From contig NW_024041039.1 in assembly GCF_014851395.1 (NCBI RefSeq), positions 2,428,360-2,492,359 of the forward strand: a stretch of DNA of 64,000 bases, written 5' to 3'. Positions 1 to 10,433 of the stretch are shown here, in pieces. The translations under genes were made by a program, and so were the position numbers. The stretch's first letter is position 1. The number at the start of each line of letters is the position of its first letter. Under the pieces are notes generated by a model. That model was not told where the DNA came from. It worked only from the letters and a program-made list of their open reading frames with translations, and ran no database searches. The stretch comes from Micropterus salmoides (lineage: Eukaryota; Chordata; Actinopteri; Centrarchiformes; Centrarchidae).

Positions 1-1
1 C

Positions 2-415
2 AAAAATCATGGCCGTGAACTTCCAACTGTTTATGTGCCTAAAGAAACACACCGTGAGTTTCCCAGTACAAAATCAAAATCCTTCAGAACATGCTTAGCT
101 ACCACCATAAGCCAGGATGATGTTGTGGGCACCTTCAAACTGACCATTCTTGGTGCAATGGTGAGATGCAAGTTGAATAGCACTAAGAACTTCAAAGACT
201 TTCAGAACACCCAGAAGTCTAAAACCAGGCTTGCCGTTTTTGAAAAGAGTTTTCAGAATCACAGTGCAAAGATGGTACAGACGTGGTTCAACCTGCTTCA
301 AGGCAAGGGAGTCATGACACAAGCCCATCGTACCACCCTTATTACATGGATCACTAACAAGGGTTACAATAATCAAAACGATCTATTCAGGAACCAAGTC
401 TCCAACCTCCTGTAA
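2..415 (+). CDS. Unidentified open frame cut by the left edge
   Basis: A frame is open from the first bases and runs 138 codons to a TAA stop. AATAAA polyadenylation signals follow about 65 bases later (478-483 and 482-487), as in a terminal exon. The peptide is basic and Lys/Asn/Gln-rich, with no signal peptide, membrane segment or domain that I recognise. Its first in-frame ATG is internal, so any true start lies left of the window. It could be the last exon of a host gene or the tail of a decayed transposon; the repeat-rich surroundings favour the latter. Confidence 0.3.
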   Translation, partial: KNHGRELPTVYVPKETHREFPSTKSKSFRTCLATTISQDDVVGTFKLTILGAMVRCKLNSTKNFKDFQNTQKSKTRLAVFEKSFQNHSAKMVQTWFNLLQGKGVMTQAHRTTLITWITNKGYNNQNDLFRNQVSNLL

Positions 416-1478
416 TGAAAAGGTAACACAGTTAATATGACACTAAAATACAGCACATATACAGCATTTATATTATAAATAAATAAATAATTAAGAATAG
501 TTAATAATTGGATTAATGAATTTGGCCTCTCTGGGCTTGAGTTTTATGAACTAAACACTTTCCTCCAACATGACTGGAAATATGCGACTGGTGTCTTATC
601 TGCACAATCCAGAATCATAAATACTCATTGCCACAGAGGAGTTGTGTTCACCCACCTCCTCCTGAGTCTGTAATTTTATTTACAGAAAAGGTACACATTA
701 ATGTGAACTGCCTATTTTACACCAGAGCAGTTCTGCCATTGGCCATTTGTGGGTGTGAGTGGTAAACATCTCCACTTAAATGTACTACGTTTCTTAAATT
801 TACGTGTGTTATTTTGACAAAACATGGTTTGGAGACATGTTGTCGGGTGACATATTCGTTGTCAGATCGTGTAGTGTGTGACCCCCTGTCACGATCAGTC
901 ACGTAGTTTGAACACCACAATTGAGTATTATCTGAATTCTGACTATAGAAAAAACAATTACAAAGTTAGAAAACCTTGGTCTGTAATGGAAAATGTCTTT
1001 AATGCTGTATAGGATTTCTTTTACAATACAAACCTTGTTTCGACTGTTTTGGCAACATTAAAAAAAGGGAAACTTTCAAATATCAATGTTGGATTATAAA
1101 TTGTTCCTGATATAGTATTTTTATTGAAATGTTTCTGTCACTCAATTAGGCATAACCTATCCATGTGGCTTTGATTATCATTTTCAAATCAATTTAATGT
1201 GCCACTTTTTAAAGCCATGTATATTTCCACACTGCTTTATTAATTTCATCCATTTTTAATATATCTTGTTTATGTGCAGGACAGTATCTTCATGGTTCAG
1301 CATCCATTATTGGGAAACACTTCAGACATAGCTTTTATATTGATACTAAATTGATAAAATATTGATTTTCAAAAATCATCTCAGGAAGATCACATAAGTC
1401 AGATAACAGCAAAGAGAGTACTTATGAGCAGTTTTGGTTAATATTATTTTTGTTTTTCTGTTCTCGCCATTTCTAAGG

Positions 1479-1533
1479 GAATAAACACAATTGTGGCTAC
1501 AGGAATAAACACAATTGTGGCCACAGTTGTGTT
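1479..1533. repeat. Tandem 23-bp duplication ending in a palindrome
   Basis: The unit GGAATAAACACAATTGTGG occurs twice, 23 bases apart. The second copy runs into an inverted copy of itself: AACACAATTGTGG is followed at once by CCACAGTTGTGTT (1508-1533), a 13+13 palindrome with one mismatched pair and no spacer. It could be a transposon-end remnant or a slippage product. Confidence 0.7.
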
Positions 1534-2173
1534 TTCAGTCTATAACGTAATTGGTATTGACATTAGTAATTAAAAGCAATAATAGAATCCAATTGTTGCA
1601 GATAAAATATGTGTTTGGTAGGCCAATGTCTGAAATAACATTAATTACGGCTATAAAATAAAGAAATTATCTCTTTTGCAATTATCCTTATGAATCATAT
1701 TTTACCTGCTCTGTGCCAACCAATCTAGTCCATTTTTACCAATTGAAATACCTTCAAAGGGCCAGTACAGCCTGTAACATGTAGATTTCTACTTGCCAAA
1801 AAGTGATTGCAGCACCTACTTTATTGCTGAAAGGTTATGTACTATACCCCAAAATGTCTTGATTTCATGCATGACTAGCTAACTTATCTCAGGTTTAGTC
1901 TAATTTTCAGGAAAAACAGGACAGAATTTCGGACAACTGCTCGCAATTGGAACTGTCACCCTAAATATATTAGTTTTACTAGCTGATACTAATAGCTCAC
2001 GACAGTCCATGGTACAGTTGTTATTGTGGTGTATAACATATGTGCATCTGGCCATTACGTGTATCCGGCCATTACAGTTTAACATAATGCTCTGCAGCTG
2101 GTGAGAGGAACAGTGAACCATTATGGGGAGGTAATGATTGATGGGTGCAGTGTTAGGGGAAGTAGAAATTAGG

Positions 2174-2213
2174 TATAAAGAGATTAGTGTGTATAAAGAG
2201 ATTAGTGTGTATG
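2174..2213. repeat. Short tandem repeat, 18-bp unit
   Basis: TATAAAGAGATTAGTGTG is repeated exactly twice and a partial third unit begins at 2210. Simple tandem duplication. Confidence 0.75.
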
Positions 2214-2554
2214 AAGGGACTGTACCCTTCTGTGGTGTCTAATAGATGGTTACACTTATTTTACAGCACTGTGCCCTTATATGGTTTTTAGCAGAGACCT
2301 AAACATGTCCTATATAAGCTGTGTTCGATGTACAGAGAGACAGAGTGGTCATCGGGCTGGGTCACTCTCCAAGCTGCTGCAGAGCTTGTAATTGATGCTG
2401 AATTCTTTGATGTAATAAACTTTTATAATCAAGAACAGTGTCAAGCGGATTTCTTCTCAACACATCATCGCAGCATTATCATTCGGACACCACATTATAA
2501 CACAGTTAGGGGGCATTCAGCCAAACGCGAAGCTTTTATAAAAAGGTTACTGCA

Positions 2555-2612
2555 AAAACAAAGTAATAGACACACTACAATTTGATTTGTAGTGTGTCTA
2601 TTACTTTGTTTT
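2555..2612. repeat. Perfect 26-bp inverted repeat with a 6-base loop
   Basis: The arm at 2555-2580 (ending AGACACACTACAA) is matched exactly by its reverse complement at 2587-2612 (starting TTGTAGTGTGTCT), around the loop TTTGAT. The arms show no mismatch, so the structure is young or maintained. It overlaps the end of a small open frame (2328-2585) that I do not consider a gene. Confidence 0.9.
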
Positions 2613-2759
2613 GGCAGTTCTAGAACTACAATTTGATTTGGTTTTATTTCATTAATACATTATTATTATACAAAATGTCCTACCTGGCTGCCTGCACAGA
2701 GTACATGGCGGCTCTTAATTAACATGCATTACAGGTTAGCATTTATTTATATTTATTTA

Positions 2760-2905
2760 CACAACCCATTGCCCGGGTTCAATTCCACCATCCACCAATG
2801 TGTCCCTGAGCAAGACACTTAACCCCTAATTGCTCCAGAGATGTGCAACCTCTGGCATATCAATTGTAAGTTGCTTTAGATAAAAGCGTCATCTTAATGC
2901 AATAG
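2760..2905 (+). repeat. tRNA-derived SINE, 5'-truncated
   Basis: A B-box-like element (GGGTTCAATTCC) is followed by the fish SINE body phrase GAGCAAGACACTTAACCCC and a LINE-like tail around GTTGCTTTAGATAAAAGCG. The tRNA A-box part is missing or degenerate. SINEs of this type are transcribed by polymerase III and copied by a partner LINE. Confidence 0.7.
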
Positions 2906-3306
2906 ATAACACTTTAGATACATAGTTAATTTAACGTGAATTGAAACTCACCTTGAATTTTTCAATAAATCTGAAATCTGTCTTTGAGGTGCTAAGTTGA
3001 AAGTGTTTCTGTCTTTAGTTGGAAAAGCAATTAATTATTGCTCCTCTGATCATCTCAGCACTTGTTGCCATCTTCCACGTGTTGGGTCCCCATTACCTAC
3101 AGTACCTAGAAAAACAAGTAATGTTCTCAGAATTTTGGTATCAACTTGGTACAGAAGTATTGGTTCTTGTAACATCTCTAGCTTGTTTGCCCTAGCTTGT
3201 TCGTTGGACAGCTTCACTATTAGTTTCGACTTTGCAACTGTTAAGATGTACATTTGGTGATTAATAAATGATCAAGAGAACTGTCCTGAATGTCAGTGGT
3301 TGTTCC

Positions 3307-4005
3307 TTGGGGGAGGGTACTGTCACAATGTGTGTCTGTGTGCTCTGTTTAGTTTAGTTCTTTATTTCTATTATGTCAGTTCTGTATCTGTCATGAGGTC
3401 TGTTGTGTTTTGGTGTTCAGTCCTGTCTTGTGTTCAGTCTGCCAAGCGTTAGTTTATTTACTGTTGCCTGTCTCTTGGTTTTGATCTGTGCTTGCCTTAG
3501 GTCCTGTCTTATTCTGTAATTGTCTGGTGTTGCCTAATTCTAGTTTCAGTCCTGCCCTACCCCGTTAGGATGTTTTCTACTCCCTGCCTCTATGTTCTAG
3601 TTCTGTGTTCTAGTTCTGTGTTCTTGTTTAGGTTTTGTCTGTTTACATGGGTTTCTGTTATTGTCTGGGGTTAGATTCTTGTCTGGTATTTTGTAACGTG
3701 TTCTGTCTGTTCTCCCAGTAATCTGCCTGCCTGCCAGTCTCCCTATTTTCCCCTGCTGTCTGCCTGCCTGCCTCGTTAGCCTTGATCCCTGTCACCTGTG
3801 TTGCTCGCGCCCTGCTCGTTAGTCTCTGGTGTTAAATGTTTGCTGTTTCTGTTCAGTCTCTGTCCGGTCATTGTCATGTGTAGTGTGTTCTTGGAACTAC
3901 CTGTTCAGCTATTTTGGATTGGATTATAATCCCTGAACTTGACGTTGGCTCTCTAGTGTCTTGCGTTTGGTCTTACTCCTGTTTGCACTCATCTGAATCC
4001 TGACA
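3307..4005 (+). mobile_element. 3' LTR with preceding polypurine tract (LTR retrotransposon remnant)
   Basis: A purine run (GGGGGAGGG near 3309-3317) is followed within a few bases by TGTCACAATG at 3321. The pyrimidine-rich block from there ends in CCTGACA at 4005, giving TG...CA boundaries and about 685 bp. A polypurine tract directly before an LTR marks the 3' end of an LTR retrotransposon. The left neighbour (about 2940-3306) would then be the end of its internal region, but no gag or pol is readable. Flanking pentamers GGTAC and AATGG do not match, as expected if the 5' half was lost. The base style resembles fish Ty3/gypsy LTRs; the family is not proven. Confidence 0.5.
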
Positions 4006-4107
4006 AATGGGACATTACACCAGAAACCCGGAAGTGCTCAGGAAACTCTGGAAGGAAGAATGGTGTTTTAGTCTGTGAACAGCTGAAAAAGTTTTACTTA
4101 TTGTTAG

Positions 4108-4792
4108 CAGTGTGTTACGTCCCCGCTCTCTAGGGGTAGGAGAGACGTAAACATAAACCAGATGGATTTGGTATGGGTGGAAAGATTATTTATTAAACAG
4201 TCTGATACACACAAAATGGTCAAACAAAAAATGGGCAAGTGGGTGCTGCGTAAAACAAAGAACCAAATATAACAAAAAGAGATCCCTCCTATGTGAGGGA
4301 TTACTAAACTACTTGAAAAAAGGGATAAACAAAAACCTCTCTAGCCGTTGTTCAGAAGCAAAAAACACAGGGAGCGCAGCACCCCTAAACCTAGTGTCTC
4401 TAAAACAAGTATTTACTAACAGGTGTGGGTGATCAGTGAACAAGCTTCCCCTAGCCCAAGTCTGTAGCCCAACTACTGGGATCAGCCCAGGTGAGTTACC
4501 AACTCTCAGTAACACACAGATCTAACTAACACAGATATGGTTGTTTCCACTGAGTATACGCGCACACAGAGTTCAAAGTTAGGACCAGCGTCGGGGCAAA
4601 CTACATGGCAAAAGGTAGCTACGTCGAACCAGCAGCAGACCAGCCTATTTGAGGGGGAAGGCACGAAGGCGGTCTTGCAGGCAGCTCGGCGATTGGAGAG
4701 GGTTGGTACGCCGCTCCAATCAGGATCGTCGGATGTGGGAGGCGGGATCAGCCAGACTTGCCGAAGACCAGCCAATCCCCCGCCTCACAGTG
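4108..4792. mobile_element. Solo-LTR-like element with 5-bp target-site duplication
   Basis: The block at 4113-4787 (675 bp) begins TGTTACGTCC and ends CCGCCTCA, giving TG...CA termini. It is flanked on both sides by CAGTG (4108-4112 and 4788-4792), the 5-bp duplication expected of an LTR retrotransposon integrase. No second LTR or coding region is attached, so it fits a solo LTR left by recombination. An AATAAA on the minus strand near 4190 hints that transcription ran right to left. Open frames inside it (4309-4515, 4506-4775, 4537-4941) are incidental. Confidence 0.65.
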
Positions 4793-4799
4793 TAACACA

Positions 4800-5224
4800 T
4801 GTAGGGAGAAACACAGCAGCAGTGACACACAGACTGCCCTCGGCAGCCGTAACAAGTGGAAAGGGCTTATTCACTCAAAGCTGTTTGAAGCTCTCAATGG
4901 CTTGTTATTCAGTGTCTGGATCTCAAGCGGGTCAGAGATGAGCATCTGGATATTATAAGTATATTGACATTGTAGGAGGATGAAAGCAGAGGGAATATGG
5001 ATTGCTGAGCACTACCAGTGACAATGGATGGAAGGAGACCAGGGCACCCGAGTCAGATGATAATGCTCTGAGATATGACGAAGCACCTGTAAGTTATGTG
5101 AATTGTAATGCTGGAGAAATGTCCTTCAGCTGCTTTGAGTGTGGTAAAAAACATTATCACTAATAAATTGTCCTCCAGCCGTCTGGTTAAAAAGAAAGGT
5201 TTTATAGTGAAGCAAAATGTAGAT
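4800..5224. other. Unassigned spacer between LTR and zinc-finger remnant
   Basis: No gene is recognised. The stretch from about 5110 may be the upstream part of the zinc-finger remnant that follows, since it is in frame with it, but no finger is readable here. Confidence 0.4.
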
Positions 5225-5400
5225 TCACACACGGGAGTCATAACAAAAGAGAAACCATTTAGCTTTGATTTTTGTGGGAAGAGATTTACAGAACAGGGAA
5301 GTCTTAAGAAAAAGTCCACACAGGAGAGAAACCATTCGGTTGCGATGTTTGTGAGAAGAAATTTACAGAAGTGTGAAGAGACACATGAGAGCGCACACAC
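5225..5400 (+). pseudogene. Decayed C2H2 zinc-finger fragment
   Basis: The translation shows linker and finger pieces in two frames. In one frame an HTG..TKEKPF linker leads to FCGKRFTEQGSLKKK; then, after a shift, VHTGEKPFGCDVCEKKFTE, followed by a stop. This is the usual TGEKPF-x-C-x2-C layout of tandem Krueppel-type fingers. The first finger has lost its first cysteine and its histidines, and the frame breaks between fingers. It is a fragment of the large fish C2H2 family, not a working gene. Confidence 0.6.
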
Positions 5401-5419
5401 GATAGCAATTGTTTACTAA

Positions 5420-7140
5420 GCACGTTGTTAAGAACCAGAGCAGTTTTCTTTACTTTTATTTTTTTGTTGTAATTTCTATGTCTTGTTTTTTTTTTGTATT
5501 ATTTTAAAATACGTATAAAAAGTCTTCTGGTTAAAATTGTGCTTACTTCCTACTGAAGCCACTTTTTCTGGTATTAACTAACATCAGTGGCAACAAACTG
5601 TAGGTCTGTGATGGAGGGAACAATAAGACACAGCACGTCAGGGTAAATATTTGTAATTAAAACATATTTTGTGGAAAGTCTTAAATACTGTAAATTCAAT
5701 AAAATCTTGCACATGACAATCACAATTGCATTAGCCAATTTTAATTGTTCAATTTTAATTCAGTTTTATTTATATTGCTTCACAGCCACCCTGATAAAAT
5801 TGGTGCCCACTCCAGTGGCCCCCCCTGGCAAGTGGCATATGCATAAAATGGTATATACTGTATGTAATATTTAGCCCCGTGATGGAAAGAGGAGACATGG
5901 ACTCAGGAGTTCTTCACTTGGTGCTTCAATTTATTTCTTCACCAGATACGTGGAAAGTGCAGTTGTGCAATTGTGAATTATTGCAAAAATATATCAATAA
6001 TTAACAAAACAAACAACGAGGAAACTAAGTATAAACTATTCAAATGATCATTACAAACATATATTAAACAAAACAAAAACCTATATCAGGCCCTGACTAT
6101 TGGGCTCTAGCACATGTGCCCTTCCAGGCCAAAGCTGTTCTCCCAAGAGGAGCCTCTGCCTCCTTCCTTTATACCAGAAATTAAATGTTACATGCTAAAC
6201 AAAGCTTCTCAAAACAGCAACTTAAGGTACTTCAGTACACCCCTCTGTACTGGTTCACACTTGGACCATTCCAGGTCTTCCCCCCTATAAATGACTCCAC
6301 ACTCCATCACTTCCTGTTTGCCACTTCGGCCCAGATCCCTGCTTGAGGATGAGAACAGGTGAATAAAACATACAAACATTTGGATGACCTTGGGTAAATC
6401 CAATAAGCTAAAATAAATGACTTGAAATTAACTGTGTATGTGTTGTATTTACCTAACCATGATTTCAACTCTTCTGACTAGTACTTAAATGAACTGAACT
6501 GAAATGACATGAAATGGCAAGCCATGTGTCCATTGATGCTAGCCCATATGCTAAAGGTAATGCTAACCATCTGCAGAAGAAAGAAAAGTGTAATTTAATT
6601 AATAGGCAGTTAGAAGCCTGGCTAGTTTAAAATAAGTTTGTCACACTACTGCTACACTGTTTTGTATATTGTACTGTGTGTTGAGAGCTATACTAGTCTG
6701 CATAGCTACACATTAGCACCACCTCTAACAGCATGCTAACTTCATACGGACACTGGAGCCACTGACAGCGTGACTGGACAAGAAAGACCATCCTGTGCCT
6801 TTCTTCCACTTCATGTTTGTGAGAGGATTGCCAAAAACCTTCACTCACAACAACATAGGCTCAATAAATTGGCCTGCTGTCAATTGAAAGTCTGCTGATT
6901 CAGCTGCTACGTGACTTTTACTAATGTCATCCAGAGGTTTGTTAAGCGTTAAGAGGATGAACCTGTGCCGCCTTACTCCTCCAGTGAGCCCTCAGCTGTG
7001 GTGAATGAAATCATCTTTTATCATCCTGACTCTGCTATCGGTCCGTGTATTTGCCAAATTGTTGTGCTGGACAGCACAATTGGCTATTGATGGTGATTAG
7101 TGTCTTTGTGTCCATGCTTATTTATAATGGTTGTTGTCAT
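5420..7140. other. AT-rich intergenic stretch, nothing recognised
   Basis: No coding exon, RNA gene or clear mobile-element terminus was recognised. The open frames at 5671-5874 and 6209-6403 are short and without family features. Confidence 0.5.
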
Positions 7141-7144
7141 AACG

Positions 7145-7300
7145 GGCTGTGACTCAGGAGAGTGGATTTTCTACTAATAGGAAGATCTGCGGTTCAACCC
7201 CGGCTCCAAATTTAAGTGTCCTTGGGCAAGACAATGAACCCCGAATTGCCCCCCAATGGCTGTTCCATTGGTGTATGAATGTGTGTGAATGTTAGTTCTA
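7145..7300 (+). repeat. tRNA-derived SINE remnant
   Basis: A degenerate tRNA-like head (GCTGTGACTCAGGAGAGTGG) carries a B box (GGTTCAACCCC near 7192). It is followed by the fish SINE core phrases TGTCCTTGGGCAAGACA and GAATTGCC and a GTGTATGAATGTGTGTGAATG segment. The head has diverged at the A box, so it is an old copy. Confidence 0.75.
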
Positions 7301-7613
7301 TTTTCAATTTGAGTACTTAGGCTCTGCACTGTGCTGAAAAGATGCAGACTTTTTCAGGCAACAGTTTAATACCCACATGCACATTCACACAACAGGTAGA
7401 CCTTCAGCAACGACCTGACCACGGAATGATAACAGCCTGTAAAACAGTCACACCACATCCACTGAAAAAGCACTTGTAAAGTTATTCACCTATCTGAAAG
7501 GCATCTGACGAGCCTGCATTGAGCAAGATCTTTGACAATGTCCTCAGTAATCCAAAACTATCTGATTTAGAGAGGTTTGCGACCCTCTCCTCCTGTTCCT
7601 TTCTCTTCTTGAA

Positions 7614-7910
7614 ACGAAGGTTACGATATGGTAACCCTAGTTCTCTAAGTACAGGCGGAGCCCTCTACTGGACTCTATGGGGTACTACCTCCTCCAATCA
7701 AACATGCACTTGCCCACTGAAATCTTATCATGCACGTAGCCGACCAATAGGACGTCGCTACCGATATGTGCGTGACGTATAAATAGCAGTGTCCCTACTG
7801 CCTCAGCATCCGACCGCCTATTCAGCAGACGGCGACAGAGCACCAAGGCTCATTGGTAAAGGGCTCCACCTGTGCTCATAGAACTAGGCTTACCATATCG
7901 TAACCTTCAT
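7614..7910. repeat. Inverted repeat pair at the DIRS-like terminus
   Basis: GAAGGTTACGATATGGTAA (about 7616-7634) recurs as its reverse complement TTACCATATCGTAACCTTC at about 7890-7908, with CCTAG/CTAGG extending both arms. Each arm is itself nearly palindromic (GGTTAC...GTAACC). About 250 bases lie between them, including a TATAAATAG box at 7778-7786. Such nested inverted repeats are typical of DIRS termini. Confidence 0.75.
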
Positions 7911-9390
7911 TCTATCTCAGGAGCCCGATGACTTTCCGCCCTAGCCGCGACAAGCCAAAGTCCGTCACACCAACCCGGTCGGCCACAGGCTGGCCAAAGC
8001 CCCGACCACCACATCACCTAGTGACAGAATGGTGGGACACCCGTGAGAAGGTCGCCAGAATGATAGGGGCTTGGCCTGACTTCTCACTGAAACGTCAGGC
8101 ACTGCCAGTGTATGTTCTCCCTCTACACCCAGTAGTCACCAGATCCTCATTTTTCAGATCCTAGGTTGCACTTGCGAGCTGGATCCCGAGAAGAAGCCAG
8201 ACATATCCAAGAGATAGAAACGCACAAACTGGCACAGTAAGGGGCAAGATGCCATTGTGCAGATCTCTTCGACATGCTTAAAAAGGGTCGTAGACACTTC
8301 CACACTTCCGAGTGGAATGTGCACGCACCGCTAAGGGTGGGTCGGTTCCCGCCCGTGTACAGGCTTGGGAGATTCACTCACAAAGCCAGCAGACCAGGCT
8401 CTTCTTTGACAGGGTTTTACTGACTGCACTATCACTAAAACAGACGAAAAGCTGACCAGTGCATCGAATGGGGGCTGTGTGCTCTACATAGGATGTTAGC
8501 CTAGCACACATGAACAACAGATGCACTCTCACCTCCCTGCACCCTAAGAGAGGTAGGGAGGTAGAAAGCATCCAGATTTATTGTCCCGGACCTGAACATG
8601 CTCCTTATGTTCTTAAGAATAAAGGAGGTGTGTTGTCTCAATCTGGCTGCACTGTGGACACCAAGCACCAGCATGCAGCTGGGGTGAATCGACAGGCACA
8701 CAGCTCACTCACCTTCTTAGCAGAGGTGAGAGCAAGGTGCAGGGCTGTTCAAAAGATAGCATTTTCAATGAGGACTGCTCCAGGGGCTCAAAAGGTGCAG
8801 ATATTAGAGTCACCAATACAAGCGGCAAGTCCTACTGAGGCGCAGAGATACACGACACCGGTCGCTGTCTTCTCACACCCTGCAGAAAGCATATCACAAG
8901 GGAGTGGGTGAAGACTGTTCTGTCACAAAACCCATAGACCAGTAGAGATAGCTGCAGCGCGACAGCCCCTTCTCCATCAGACATTGCAGGAAAGAGAAAA
9001 CGGATCCCAACGAACAGGTACCTCTCAATGCATCAAAGCTGAAAGCCCAACCACTTAGCTTTACAGACATGGTGGAAACTGCCCGCCGCTTGGATGGTCT
9101 GTGCGACCTCAGCGGATAGACCAGCCTGAGAAAAACCTGGAGAGGCTGGCCCAACACCAGCATTGTGCATATGAAGCCTCACCCTTGTGACAGAGCCCCC
9201 GAGTGGGTGTTGGGAAACAGACCCAGAGACAGCAAGTGTTCTGATGCCCATGTCGATATGTTCCCTGCCAGCGCCCAAGAGCCGTGGATTGGGCTTCGCC
9301 CTGTCTCTTGATGCACGCACTGGAGGAAACGCACCACTACACTAGAAACACAACCTGGAGTGGATTGTGGATGTGTGGTGTGTGGCCCCC

Positions 9391-9968
9391 TCAGGGAGCC
9401 ACAACACTCACTGCACTCCCCTGGCAGGTCCCTCCCCATCCAGTAAGAGACTCATCTATGACGACTGACAAGGATGAAGGCAACCTACCGAGCAGCACCC
9501 GCGCTGCCAGACAGTGAGAGACCCCCAGAATCGCAGGTCCTCCTGTACTAGAGTTGAAAGGGGGGGGGGGGATACCCTCTTGGAGTGTTGCAGTTGAGCA
9601 CAATCCCCAGATACTCCGCTCGCTGCAGCGGCTCGGGGGAGTTCTTTTCCCATTTGTTCGCAACCCCAGTCTGTTGAGGTGCAAAATCACCTGGGCTGTG
9701 TAGAGATCACTCAAGGCTTCAATCTCTCCATGACCATGAGGTCGTGAGTAGAAAGGAACACACATGCCGTTCTCGCGCAAAGATTGCAGTGCAATGCATC
9801 TGCTGAGTGTTTGGGGGGCTAGCGAGTAGTTGACAGGGAGCCTAATGTATTTATAGGCTACCACGTGAGAGGAGAAGCCTAGAAATTCCCTGTTACTGTG
9901 TCACCTTGACACGGTGATCCAGTTGCCGGGCGGCACTGGCTCCAGCATTTTCTTGATCATCACCATGT
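9391..9968 (-). pseudogene. Reverse transcriptase/RNase H remnant of the DIRS-like element
   Basis: Reading down from 9968, MVMIKKMLEPVPPGNWITV is followed by a frame change. The next block holds YKYIRLP, SLAPQTLSRC, LRENGM and then TAQVILHLNRLGLRTN, in the order seen in DIRS reverse transcriptases. It closes with DESLTGWGGTCQG (about 9424-9462), the RNase H-like segment. The part that should carry the first catalytic aspartate is deleted between GNWITV and YKYIRLP. The YLDD-type box is replaced by YSRPHGH. A run of 12 G (9560-9571) sits inside. The enzyme cannot be functional. Confidence 0.6.
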
Positions 9969-10433
9969 GGAAATGCCCTCTTGTCCATTATGCTGGTTCA
10001 GGTGGTGGAGATCCAGAATGGCTCAGAAGCCTCTGGTCTTTTTGGTAACTTTTTGGCTGCCCTAAGACAGCCTGCTTCAGCAGAAGTTGCTGGATCTCAG
10101 CGGCCAGGAAGTTTAGCCCAAGGGGGGGGGGGGCACATTGAACGGGCTATAGTGGTGCTTTCAAAGACACCAGGGCCGGTTGCTCCCTGGTGTTCTTGAA
10201 TACTCCACGGTCTGTTCATCCGTGGTGTCCCTGAACGCACCACATCTCGCTGCTCCAATGACGGCTCAACGTGCAACAGTGTCACCGTGAGCGCATCGTC
10301 AGTGGAGCAGTCAATATCAACACAGCTGCCGAGTGAATCCGAGTCAGGACAGGGCATCCTCCTCTCCGCTGCAGCGAGCTGCTGCTGAGAGAATGAGCCG
10401 CTGTTCACTGTGGGCCGCACCACTGGAAGAGAC

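Larger units (their letters stand above)
416..2550. other. AT-rich intergenic stretch without a recognisable gene
   Basis: The sequence is AT-rich and stop-dense in all frames. It contains the AATAAA signals near 480, a near-perfect palindrome at 1508-1533 and a short tandem repeat at 2174-2213, described separately. The short open frames at 717-920, 1900-2121 and 2328-2585 have no recognisable content. Confidence 0.6.
7612..10430 (-). mobile_element. Decayed DIRS-type (tyrosine-recombinase) retroelement
   Basis: Minus-strand translations in shifting frames resemble a DIRS1-like element of fish. A gag-tail-like acidic stretch (10.1-10.4 kb) is followed by reverse transcriptase/RNase H pieces (9.4-9.97 kb). 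At 9.0-9.3 kb a segment (AEVAQTIQAA then KAKWLGFQL) resembles the start of the tyrosine recombinase. Inverted repeats lie at the low-coordinate end (7.6-7.9 kb). All frames are broken by stops, shifts and deletions. DIRS elements use a tyrosine recombinase instead of an integrase and carry inverted or split repeats, which fits this order. The left boundary is set by the inverted repeat; the right boundary is uncertain. Confidence 0.6.

Noticed and set aside
4537..4941. 134-codon plus-strand open frame
   Set aside because: Mostly inside the solo LTR and crossing its right boundary; no family features.
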